NCBI GenBank assembly: GCA_041390905.1
Contig: JAWKPA010000012.1
Location: 2,046,001-2,110,000 of the forward strand
Direction of reading: 5' to 3'
Length of the DNA: 64,000 nt
Origin: JACKCD01 sp041390905
GTDB taxonomy: Bacteria; Chloroflexota; Anaerolineae; Promineifilales; Promineifilaceae
The position numbers and the translations under genes are program-made. This document shows, piece after piece, positions 41,084 through 49,127 of the stretch; within the stretch, counting starts at the first letter, position 1; every line of letters starts with the position of its first letter. The notes under the pieces were generated by a model, which did not search any database, was not told where the DNA came from, and was given only the letters and a program-made list of their open reading frames with translations.

Positions 41084-41869
41084 ATGTTGAAACCCCATAG
41101 CAATGCCTGGTATGACCGGCTGGCGACACTGCAAAGCGGTTATTTTTATCCGTGGCGTTCGACGTTACCGCCTTACAATGGCGAGGACACCTTTTTAGCA
41201 ATGCTCGACGACCTGCTTGCCCCCGACAAGGATGTGCTGGAGGTGGGATGTGGGCATGGGGCGATGGCGCTGGAATATGCGCCGCGCTGCCGCAGTGTGT
41301 TGGCGGTTGACCGGGTTCCTGCCTTTATCGAGTTGGCGCGGCAGGGGGCGCAGGCGCAGGGGGTTGCCAACGTGCAGTTTGTGTGCGACGAGGGGTATGA
41401 CGAGGACGCGCAGCGGCCACGCATTCCGGCGGCTGATCAGTCGTTTGATTTGCTGATTTCGCGGCGGGGGCCGTTGCACTGGGTGGAGGATGCCAAGCGG
41501 GTGGCGCGGCCGGGGGCGGTGCTGCTGATGTTAAGCCCCGTTCATGCGCCGCTGCCGGAATGGAACAGTTGGCTGCCGCCGGAGCTGCAAATGGCACCGC
41601 CGCCAGAGTATACGCGCCGCCAGTCGGTGGAGCGGCGGCTGGGGCTGGGTGGGCTGCAACTGGATAGCTGCTGGTCGTTTGACGTGCCGGAATGGTTTGA
41701 TGACCCGCTGGAGTTTTACCGCAAGCTGGTGTTTGGGCTGCCGCCGGAGGAGGCACCGGGGTATGATGCGATAGCCGGGGTGATAGGGCGGATTTTTGCG
41801 GCGTATGGGGAAAACGGCCGTTTTGCCCAGCGTTTTTGTCGTTTTCTTTGGCAAGCGGTGGTCAAATAA
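41084..41869 (+). CDS. class I SAM-dependent methyltransferase
   Basis: 261 residues. Motif I DVLEVGCGHGAMALEYAP (about residues 49-66) is followed by the acidic LAVDRVPAFIELA and, later, FDLLISRRGPLHWVEDAKRVARPGAVLLML. The N-terminus has HSNAWYDRLATLQSGYFYPWRS, resembling small-molecule or rRNA (RlmA-like) methyltransferases. GGAAGGAAAACG precedes the ATG. The MFS transporter gene starts 7 bases after the stop, so the two are co-transcribed. The substrate is unknown. Confidence 0.82.
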   Translation: MLKPHSNAWYDRLATLQSGYFYPWRSTLPPYNGEDTFLAMLDDLLAPDKDVLEVGCGHGAMALEYAPRCRSVLAVDRVPAFIELARQGAQAQGVANVQFVCDEGYDEDAQRPRIPAADQSFDLLISRRGPLHWVEDAKRVARPGAVLLMLSPVHAPLPEWNSWLPPELQMAPPPEYTRRQSVERRLGLGGLQLDSCWSFDVPEWFDDPLEFYRKLVFGLPPEEAPGYDAIAGVIGRIFAAYGENGRFAQRFCRFLWQAVVK

Positions 41870-41876
41870 GGGCCAT

Positions 41877-43163
41877 ATGGCTGAAATACAAACACAACTT
41901 CCTGCTTCTATATCCAACGAACCGGTTTACCGCCGCAACTTCGTCTATTTTCTGATTGACAATATCTTGTTTGCCGTGGCGATGGGGATTTTAGGCACCA
42001 CCACCGTCGTCCCCGACTTCGTGCGCCGCCTCACCGACTCCGAAGTGCTGATCGGGCTGTCGGGCAACATCTTCACCATTGGCTTTACGCTGCCGCAACT
42101 GTTTGTGGCTCGCTATATCGTCGGCTATGCTCGCAAAAAGTGGTGGTTTGTTGGCCCCAATATTCCCGTGCGCTTTGTCATTCTGCTTTTTGCCGGTCTC
42201 GTTTTCTGGCTGGGGCAGGAACGTGTCGGGTTCATCTTGCTGGCGTTTTTTATTTGTTATAGCATTGCCGCTTTTGGCGATGGCCTTGTGGGTGTGCCGT
42301 GGGCCGATTTGGTAGGCACCAGCCTTGACAACAGATGGCGGGCGCGGGTATTTGGCTTGTCGGCGGCCATTTCGGGCGTGATTATGCTGCTGATTGCGCC
42401 GCTGATCGGCAATGTTTTGGGGGAGAACGGGCCGGGCTTCCCCAATAATTACGCCGTTTTGTTTGCGGCATCGGGGCTGGTGTTTGTCGTTTCCATCTTG
42501 CCAGGGATGATGATTCATGAGCTGCCGGGTGGGAAGGTGGTGGAAAAGCTGCCCTCTTTGGCGGAATTTTTGCCGGAGTTGGGCGGGCTGCTGCGGGATG
42601 ATCGGCCGTTTCGGGCGTTTATTGTGGCGCGTTTGCTTACCAGCCTGCTGATGATGTCGGCTCCTTTTTACATTGGGTTTGCCACGGTGGATCTGGGGCT
42701 GTCGAGCGGGGTGGCGGTGCCGGTGCTGCTGGCAATGCAGACGGTGGGTAGCGTTATTGGTTCTTTGGTTTATGCGTGGCTGGGGGCGCGGAACAATTTG
42801 CTTTATATGCAACTGGCGTTGGTGAGTGCGGCACTGCTGCCGTTTTGCGCGTTGCTGGCGGGGACGGTTGGCGTGTGGGCGCTTTATGCCGGTTTTTTGT
42901 TGTCCGGGCTGGCGGCGGGCAGCAATTTGTTTTTGAGTTTTCTCAATTGGCTGGTGGGGTATGCGAATGCTGACCAACGGCCGATTTATGTGGGTTTGTC
43001 GAATACAGTAACGGCCGTTATTTCCTTCATCACCCCCTTCATCGCCGGCACCATTGCCCAACAGCTTGGCTACCAGCCGCTGTTCGCCGTCTCATTGGTC
43101 ATGGCCTTTTGCGCCCTGTTTGTGACCATACGCTTTTTCCCCAAAATGGAGATTGGAGATTAG
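41877..43163 (+). CDS. major facilitator superfamily transporter
   Basis: 428 residues from the ATG at 41877; a longer frame from 41796 overlaps the methyltransferase gene. About 12 hydrophobic helices are visible in two bundles joined by a cytoplasmic loop (PGGKVVEKLPSLAEFLPELG). Conserved-looking MFS features include LSGNIFTIGFTLPQL, VARYIVGYARKKWW (basic loop 2-3) and RARVFGLSAAISG. The substrate is unknown; export of a small molecule made by the preceding methyltransferase is possible. Its final residues KMEIGD are coded by a GGAGATT repeat. Confidence 0.85.
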   Translation: MAEIQTQLPASISNEPVYRRNFVYFLIDNILFAVAMGILGTTTVVPDFVRRLTDSEVLIGLSGNIFTIGFTLPQLFVARYIVGYARKKWWFVGPNIPVRFVILLFAGLVFWLGQERVGFILLAFFICYSIAAFGDGLVGVPWADLVGTSLDNRWRARVFGLSAAISGVIMLLIAPLIGNVLGENGPGFPNNYAVLFAASGLVFVVSILPGMMIHELPGGKVVEKLPSLAEFLPELGGLLRDDRPFRAFIVARLLTSLLMMSAPFYIGFATVDLGLSSGVAVPVLLAMQTVGSVIGSLVYAWLGARNNLLYMQLALVSAALLPFCALLAGTVGVWALYAGFLLSGLAAGSNLFLSFLNWLVGYANADQRPIYVGLSNTVTAVISFITPFIAGTIAQQLGYQPLFAVSLVMAFCALFVTIRFFPKMEIGD

Positions 43164-43210
43164 GGATTGGAGATTGAAGACATTCACTCAATCTCCAATC
43201 CCCAATCTCC
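43148..43210. repeat. heptamer (GGAGATT)n inverted repeat
   Basis: GGAGATTGGAGATTAGGGAT facing CAATCTCCAATCCCCAATCT. It covers the end of the MFS coding sequence and the start region of the following hydrolase gene. Confidence 0.8.
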
Positions 43211-43217
43211 AAATGTC

Positions 43218-44708
43218 ATGTCGTTACCTGAAATAACCGTCTTTTTGCTCGTTGTGTTCCTGGTCTTTCGCCCCGTGCAGGCGGCGTGGCTGTTTGTGCG
43301 GCCGCCCCGTTTGCGCGTGGCTTATCGCTCGCCGGAGGAGTGGGGGGCGGCGTATGAGACGGTGCAGTTAACAACGGTAGACGGGATGCCGTTGATGGGG
43401 TGGTATTTGCCGTCGCGCAACGGGGCGGCGGTTTTGCTGCTGCACGGGCATGGGGGCAATCGGCTGGCACTGTCGTTTCAGGCTCAACTGCTGTGGCAGG
43501 CAGGGTTTGGGGTGCTGATGCTTGATTTGCGGCGGCATGGCAACAGCGGCGGGCAGACATTTGGCCTGAATGCGGTGACGGTGGGGGATGTGCAAACGGC
43601 CGTTTCCTACCTCAGCAAACGTCCTGACCTCAACGTCGCTGGAATTGGTGTATTTGGTGTGTCGGTGGGCGGCACGCTGGCGCTCCACGCCGCTGCCCGC
43701 ACCGTTGCCATCCGCGCCGTGGCCGTAGATGCCCCCTCGCCAGCCCTGTTTGCCGACATGCCGCCGCCGGATAACTGGTATGAACGGCTGGTGGCGTGGC
43801 CGCTGCAAGCGTATTACATGGTGGCGCAGCGGTGGTTTGGCGGTGGGTCGGATTTGGCGGAAATAACGGCCGTTTTGCCCCGCCTTGCCCATCGCCCCCT
43901 GCTGTTTATGGTTTCCGGGCAGGGGCGCGGCCCTCGGCTGATGCGCCACTGGTTTGCGGCGGCTCACGCGCCCAAACAGCTATGGGAGCTGCCGCAGGCG
44001 GCGTATGGGGTTGGCTGGCGCAAGGAGCCGGAGGCGTATGGCAAGGAGCTGGTGACGTTTTTTAACGAGGCGTTGGCGCATCTGGATGGGGAATCGGGGG
44101 AAGTGCAATTGCCGCATGTGGCAGAAACGGCAGTTGTTACCAATGCCGCCCCTCCCCTTGACCCGGATGTGGCGTATGAGGCCACGGTGCCGATGGGCGC
44201 GGCCAATTGGGTGGGGCTGCTGCTGCTGCCGCTTGTGGGGGTGCTGTTTGGTCTGCCGTTTCAATGGGTGTGGGGGCAAAATGTGGGGCTGGAACTGGTG
44301 CAATTGCTGCAACAAACGTCGCTGCTGACCATGTTGGCTGTGCTTTTGGGCAGCATTGTGGCGCACGAGGGGCTGCACGCGCTGGGGTTTGTGTGGGTTG
44401 GTGGGGTGGAGAAAACGGCCGTTTCCTTTGGTTTCAGTTGGCGCACCCTGGCTCCCTTTACCTACTGCCGCGCCCCCTTGCCCATCAGCATCTATCGTCT
44501 GACTGTAGCATTGCCTGGTTTGCTGCTAGGTGCTGTGCCGGGAGTGTTGGGACTGCTGCTGGGTAATGCGCCGTTGCTGCTGTTTGGCGGCTGGATGATT
44601 GTGGCGGCCAGTGGGGATGTGGCGGTGCTGTGGGTGACGCGCCGCGTACAGCCGTCGGCCAAAGTACGCGATCACCCAACGCAGGCGGGTTGTCTGGTTT
44701 TAAAGTGA
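43218..44708 (+). CDS. alpha/beta-hydrolase fused to an HExxH zincin-like membrane domain
   Basis: 496 residues from the ATG at 43218; the first 17 codons of a longer frame are repeat-derived. Residues about 1-20 are a membrane anchor. The alpha/beta-hydrolase part has the oxyanion region LLLHGHGGNRLALSF and the nucleophile elbow GVFGVSVGGTLAL. The C-terminal third (about 330-490) has four or five hydrophobic helices with AHEGLHALGFVWVGG, a classic HExxH metal-binding motif, and resembles DUF3267-type putative zinc peptidases. Such a fusion is unusual. It may hydrolyse a lipid or peptide ester at the membrane; both parts look intact. Confidence 0.78.
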   Translation: MSLPEITVFLLVVFLVFRPVQAAWLFVRPPRLRVAYRSPEEWGAAYETVQLTTVDGMPLMGWYLPSRNGAAVLLLHGHGGNRLALSFQAQLLWQAGFGVLMLDLRRHGNSGGQTFGLNAVTVGDVQTAVSYLSKRPDLNVAGIGVFGVSVGGTLALHAAARTVAIRAVAVDAPSPALFADMPPPDNWYERLVAWPLQAYYMVAQRWFGGGSDLAEITAVLPRLAHRPLLFMVSGQGRGPRLMRHWFAAAHAPKQLWELPQAAYGVGWRKEPEAYGKELVTFFNEALAHLDGESGEVQLPHVAETAVVTNAAPPLDPDVAYEATVPMGAANWVGLLLLPLVGVLFGLPFQWVWGQNVGLELVQLLQQTSLLTMLAVLLGSIVAHEGLHALGFVWVGGVEKTAVSFGFSWRTLAPFTYCRAPLPISIYRLTVALPGLLLGAVPGVLGLLLGNAPLLLFGGWMIVAASGDVAVLWVTRRVQPSAKVRDHPTQAGCLVLK

Positions 44709-44751
44709 GCAGTGGGTTTATAAGTTGCGCGTCTACCTAAATCTTGTAGAA

Positions 44752-44780
44752 TTGTCCAGGTATTGTCAATATATTGCCTG
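44752..44780 (+). promoter_or_regulatory. 11-bp direct repeats upstream of the peroxiredoxin-like gene
   Basis: TTGTCCAGGTA at 44752, TTGTCAATATA at 44763 and TTGCC at 44774 form three units with an 11-bp period. The first two match the array at 31757 closely, differing mainly at GG/TA. They lie about 40-65 bases before the start codon. No clear -10 could be assigned. Confidence 0.45.
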
Positions 44781-44816
44781 ATTTATTTGGATGGCAAACA
44801 AATGGAGTAATGCAGA

Positions 44817-45368
44817 ATGGAAAAGCAACGATTACAGGTTGGGGATGTCGCTCCGGCCGGTACCGCCCTGAACATCCACGGTGATGAGGTGGCATTGGCA
44901 ACTTTGTGGGGGGATGGCCCTACTTTTTTGACGTTTTTGCGTCACTTTGGCTGAATTCACTGTCGTGAATGGTTGGCTCAGTTGGAGTCACAGAAAGCGG
45001 AAATTGGGGCGGCGGGGATGCAGATTGTGGCAATTGGTTTGGGGCAGCCCAAACATGCGGAACGGTATTGTGGGCAGCTTGCGCCCAGCGTAACCTGTTT
45101 GACCAATGAGCAGCCGGATTTGAACCGGGAATATGGGTTGACGCGAGGTGGCTTGCTGCAACTGCTGGGGCCGGCCGGTCTGGCAAACGGAGCGCGGGCG
45201 ATGCGTAAAGGGTTTAAACAGGGTAAATCAACGGGGGATGAGTTGATGTTGCCCGGTACGTTTGTGGTGGACAAGGCGGGTGTGGTGCGGTATGCGTATT
45301 ACAGTGCCAATGCTGGGGATCACCCGGAAATAACGGCCGTTTTGCGCCAAGTTGCCCAACAAATGTAA
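44817..45368 (+). CDS. peroxiredoxin-like (AhpC/TSA_2) protein with in-frame TGA, probable selenoprotein
   Basis: The ATG at 44817 (GGAG nearby at 44804) opens MEKQRLQVGDVAPAGTALN and runs 45 codons to TGA at 44952-44954. The same frame continues for 137 more codons as IHCREWLAQLESQKAE, ending GTFVVDKAGVVRYAYYSANA then GDHPEI. Homologues of the AhpC-TSA_2 family have FGCxxC where this reads FG-U-IHC, so the TGA falls exactly on the first redox Cys of a CxxC. A 6-bp stem ATTCAC/GTGAAT with loop TGTC begins right after TGA. Selenocysteine insertion is the simplest reading. A point mutation or sequencing error is the alternative. No sel genes are in the window. Confidence 0.7.
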
Positions 45369-45533
45369 AAACACAACGGGTTACAAATTGGCGTGAATTT
45401 GACGCGCTTTGTAAAATTCGCGCTGATTTGTGACCAGGTATTGACCTTTTCATCAATACAATTTGTTCTGGTCCAAAAAGCGTTTCGGGCAGTTTGGGGG
45501 CTGTCCTCAAGTTGCCCATTGTTCAAGGACATA

Positions 45534-48128
45534 ATGATAAAGCTGGTGTCGAAATGCCGTTCTCATGTTCGCCTTGTGGCGATGATGTTGTTTGTTATGG
45601 TTGGTGCTGTGCCATGGGTGGTTGGTGCTGTGAATGATGAGCAACCAGTGCGGCGGGAGAAAAATAGCGGGTCTCCTGTGATGAGCGACGACGGCCGTTT
45701 TGTGGCTTTTGCCTCAGCTTCAGGCCGCTTGGTCGAGGGGGATAATAACAGGCAGTCAGATATTTTTGTGCATGATTTGCAAACGGGGGAAGTAACGCGG
45801 GTGTCGGTGGCGAGTGATGGGACGGAGGCGAATGGTTATAGCGAACGGCTGGAGATAAGTGGAAACGGCCGTTTTGTGGTCTTCACCTCGCTGGCATCCA
45901 ATTTGGTTGCCAATGATACCAATAACGCCCAGGATATTTTTGTCCATGACCGAGAGACGGGCGGAACAACGCGGGTGTCGGTGGCAACAGGCGGGGCTGA
46001 AGTGGCTGGCTGGAGCGATTTCCCGGCCGTGAGCGACGACGGCCGTTTTGTTGCTTTTGAATCGAGTGCCAATACGCTGGTAAGCGGTGATACAAACAAC
46101 ACGACGGATGTCTTTGTGCATGATCGGCAGACAGGCGAAACGGCGCGGGTGTCGGTGGCGACGGATGGTACGGAATCGAATCGCTCGAATTCGGCGGCGG
46201 CCATTAGCGGAAACGGCCGTTTTGTCACCTTTTACTCCTGGGCCGACAACCTGGTGTCTGGTGACACCAATGGCGTGGGGGATATTTTCCGTCATGATCG
46301 GGACACGGGGGAGACCACGCGGGTGTCGCTGGCAAATGGGGGCGGCGAAGCCAACAATTATAGTGATCGTTCAGCCATGAGCAGCGACGGCCGTTTTATC
46401 GCCTTTACCTCGTTAGCCAGCAATTTGGTCAATGATGATACCAACAATACCCAAGATGTGTTTGTGCGCGATGAGCAGACGGGAACGGTGAGCCGCGTGT
46501 CGGTGAGCGGCAGCGGGGCGCAGGGGAACGCGCAGTCGGTGTTGACTGGCATGAGCAATAACGGCCGTTTTGTCACCTTTTTTTCCGAAGCATCTAACCT
46601 GGTGGCTGGGGATACAAACGGAATCAGTGATGTGTTTATTCATAACCTGCAAACGGGCGGGACGGCGCGGGTTTCAGTTGCCAGCAGTGGAGCCGAAGCA
46701 AATGGGAGCAGTTTTCAGGGCAGCGTGAGCGAAAACGGCCGTTTTGTGGCCTTTAGCTCCAATGCCAGCAACCTTGTGGCTGGTGATACCCTGCAACAAG
46801 ACGTGTTTGTTCGGGATCGGGAAACAAAGGAAACACGCCTGGTATCTCTGGGCGATTATGGGGTGCAGGGCAATGAGGGTAGCTATTCTGGACGGATGAG
46901 CGACGACGGCCGCTATGTGGCCTATGTTTCGCTTGCCAGCAATTTGGTGGCGGGCGACAACAATGGCTTGAGCGATATTTTTGTCTATGATGCCCAAACC
47001 GGGTTGGTTATTTGTGCCTCTGTGTCCACAGATGGGCAGTTGGGGAATGGCGAGAGTACGCGCTTGTCTTTGAGCGATAACGGCCGTTTTGTGGCCTTTG
47101 TCTCTGCTGCCAGCAACCTGGTTCCTGGCGACACCAACAACGCGCCCGATGTATTTGTCCATGATGTGGTTGGGCGGCAAACCACGCGGGTGTCGGTGGC
47201 GAGCGATGGTGCGGAAGCGATGGGGGGCAGTGGGGATGTGTTGTTGAGCGGAAACGGCCGTTATGTTTTCTTTTCCTCTGAAGCAGGCAACCTTGTTGCG
47301 GGCGACAACAATTTCAAAAGCGACATATTTATTCACGACAGGCAAACCGGGGCAACAACCTTGCTGTCCTTGGCTGGCAGCGGTGTAGTGGAAAATGGCG
47401 GCAGCACCCTTCGCGCCGTCAGTTCCGACGGCCGTTTTCTGGCCTTCACCTCATACTCCAGCAACCTTGTTGCTGGCGACACCAACAATACCGAAGATGC
47501 CTTCGTCTATGACCGCCAAACCGGGGTGACGGCGCGGGTGTCGGTGGCAACTGGAGGGGCAGAGGGGAATGGTTCTAGCAATGTGATGGATATGAGCGAT
47601 AACGGCCGTTTTGTCTCCTTCACCTCTTCCGCCAGCAACCTGGTTGCCAATGACACCAACAGCAGCACCGACGGCTTTATCCATGATCGGGACGCTGGGA
47701 CGACAACGCGAGTAACTGTTGCTACGGATGGTTCACCGAATAACGCCTTTAGCAGCGGCCCGCTGTTGAGCAGCGATCTGCGTTTCGCAGTGTTTGAATC
47801 AAACGCCACCAATCTGGTTGCCAACGACACCAATGGCTATACTGATATTTTTGTTCGGGATTTGCAAATGAACCAAACCAAGCGGCTGTCCGGGGCGGTC
47901 AATGGCGCAGAAGCCAATGACAATAGCTATGTTGCTGCGGTTAGCAATAACGGCCGTTTTACCCTCTTTGTCTCCCTAGCCACCAATTTAGTCGCCGATG
48001 ATGTAAACGAGGCCTACGATCTTTTTCTATACGATCAAGAAACAGGCGAAACAAAGTTAATCTCGGTGATCGATCCCGTCCTGCAGCTTACCCCTCATCT
48101 GTATATACCAATAGTGCGCCGGAACTAA
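45534..48128 (+). CDS. secreted protein of 14 PD40/TolB-like repeats
   Basis: 864 residues from the ATG at 45534 (AAGGACAT upstream). A signal sequence (LVAMMLFVMVGAVPWVVGA) is followed by about 14 repeats of 58 residues, each with SDDGRFVAFxSxASNLVxGDTN, DVFVHDRQTGETxRVSVA and ANG. These probably form one or two beta-propellers, on the outside of the cell. The tail LYIPIVRRN matches the YLPLIVK-type end of the protein at 525. In 12 of the 14 repeats the N/D-G-R-F segment is coded by ACGGCCGT, spaced about 174 bases apart. The binding partner is unknown. Confidence 0.85.
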   Translation: MIKLVSKCRSHVRLVAMMLFVMVGAVPWVVGAVNDEQPVRREKNSGSPVMSDDGRFVAFASASGRLVEGDNNRQSDIFVHDLQTGEVTRVSVASDGTEANGYSERLEISGNGRFVVFTSLASNLVANDTNNAQDIFVHDRETGGTTRVSVATGGAEVAGWSDFPAVSDDGRFVAFESSANTLVSGDTNNTTDVFVHDRQTGETARVSVATDGTESNRSNSAAAISGNGRFVTFYSWADNLVSGDTNGVGDIFRHDRDTGETTRVSLANGGGEANNYSDRSAMSSDGRFIAFTSLASNLVNDDTNNTQDVFVRDEQTGTVSRVSVSGSGAQGNAQSVLTGMSNNGRFVTFFSEASNLVAGDTNGISDVFIHNLQTGGTARVSVASSGAEANGSSFQGSVSENGRFVAFSSNASNLVAGDTLQQDVFVRDRETKETRLVSLGDYGVQGNEGSYSGRMSDDGRYVAYVSLASNLVAGDNNGLSDIFVYDAQTGLVICASVSTDGQLGNGESTRLSLSDNGRFVAFVSAASNLVPGDTNNAPDVFVHDVVGRQTTRVSVASDGAEAMGGSGDVLLSGNGRYVFFSSEAGNLVAGDNNFKSDIFIHDRQTGATTLLSLAGSGVVENGGSTLRAVSSDGRFLAFTSYSSNLVAGDTNNTEDAFVYDRQTGVTARVSVATGGAEGNGSSNVMDMSDNGRFVSFTSSASNLVANDTNSSTDGFIHDRDAGTTTRVTVATDGSPNNAFSSGPLLSSDLRFAVFESNATNLVANDTNGYTDIFVRDLQMNQTKRLSGAVNGAEANDNSYVAAVSNNGRFTLFVSLATNLVADDVNEAYDLFLYDQETGETKLISVIDPVLQLTPHLYIPIVRRN

Positions 48129-48133
48129 CCTCC

Positions 48134-48192
48134 CTGTGGTCGTTCTTGACGGAGACGCAGCCTTGTACCGCCTCCGTTAAGGACGGCCACAG
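48134..48192. repeat. long stem-loop (CTGTGGTCGTTCTTGACGGA / TCCGTTAAGGACGGCCACAG)
   Basis: A 21-bp imperfect stem, in which T/C differences are compatible with G-U pairs, lies just after the PD40 gene. It could be a terminator or a mobile palindromic element; no T-run follows. Confidence 0.6.
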
Positions 48193-48326
48193 AATTTGTC
48201 AGAGAACCCTTAGAATGGGTGGACGCACCCAATATTCAGAGCCATAATTACTTTCACGAATTTGTCACCTTTTTTACTGCGTTTGGCTCTTATGATATAG
48301 ACAGCAAACGCTAGGTAGAGTTTAAA

Positions 48327-48980
48327 ATGCAGGATATTGCAACTTTGGTGATGCAGGCGCGAGCCGCAGAGCTAGATCGAGACAAACGACATGCAGCTTT
48401 TGCCGAACTGGTAAACCGCTTCCAAAATATGGCCTATCACCTGGCCTATGGCGTGCTGGAAGATGTCTATATGGCGCAGGATGCAGCGCAAGAAGCATTT
48501 GTGGCGGCGTATCAAAGTTTGGAGCAACTGCGGGAGCCGCAGGCCTTTCCCGGCTGGCTGAAGCAAATTGTGGTGACGCAGTGCCACCGGCTGCTGCGGG
48601 CAAAGCAGGTGCCGACCAAACCTCTGGAGCTAACGGCCGATTTGCCAACACTGGGCATGGAACCGGGAACGGCCGTTGAACAGCTCGAACTACGCAACAA
48701 AGTCCTGGAAGCCATTCAAGCTCTGCCTGAAACCGAGCGAGAGGTGACAAAAATGTTTTATTTAAACGGATACTCGCAGCAAGAAATCGCCGGCCGACTG
48801 GAAATTCCCGTCACCACCGTCAAAAAGCGGCTGCAATACGCTCGTGAAAGGCTTCGGGGAATCATGCTTGCCATGTTCGATTCCATCGCACCCGTCCCGC
48901 AGCCACAACCAGCGTTAATTCCAATTCCCGTATCATCGCAGCCCTATCGTCCACCGCGCCCACGGCAAGAGATATATTAA
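48327..48980 (+). CDS. ECF-type RNA polymerase sigma factor
   Basis: 217 residues. Region 2 is RHAAFAELVNRFQNMAYHLAYGVLED then AQDAAQEAFVAAYQSLEQLR. Region 4 is VLEAIQALPETEREVTKMFYLNGYSQQEIAGRLEIPVTTVKKRLQYARERL. A Pro-rich tail (about 190-217) is extra. There is no adjacent anti-sigma gene. Target promoters are not identifiable here. It directs RNA polymerase to a specialised regulon; the stimulus is unknown. Confidence 0.93.
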   Translation: MQDIATLVMQARAAELDRDKRHAAFAELVNRFQNMAYHLAYGVLEDVYMAQDAAQEAFVAAYQSLEQLREPQAFPGWLKQIVVTQCHRLLRAKQVPTKPLELTADLPTLGMEPGTAVEQLELRNKVLEAIQALPETEREVTKMFYLNGYSQQEIAGRLEIPVTTVKKRLQYARERLRGIMLAMFDSIAPVPQPQPALIPIPVSSQPYRPPRPRQEIY

Positions 48981-49127
48981 GCAAGCAGAGTTATACTTTT
49001 GTTTGGTTGAAATGAAACCCATTTCCCCCTACAATGTTAGGTAGAACGAACCAAAGATAATAGACAATCCACCTCGATAACAACCATACCCAAGCTGCTT
49101 GGGTGTATCTTTCAGGAGTAAAATGTA

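Noticed and set aside
44973..45368. Gene start at 44973 for the peroxiredoxin-like protein
   Set aside because: It would lack the conserved N-terminal thioredoxin-fold strand and the active-site CxxC, which are coded in the same frame upstream of and across the TGA.
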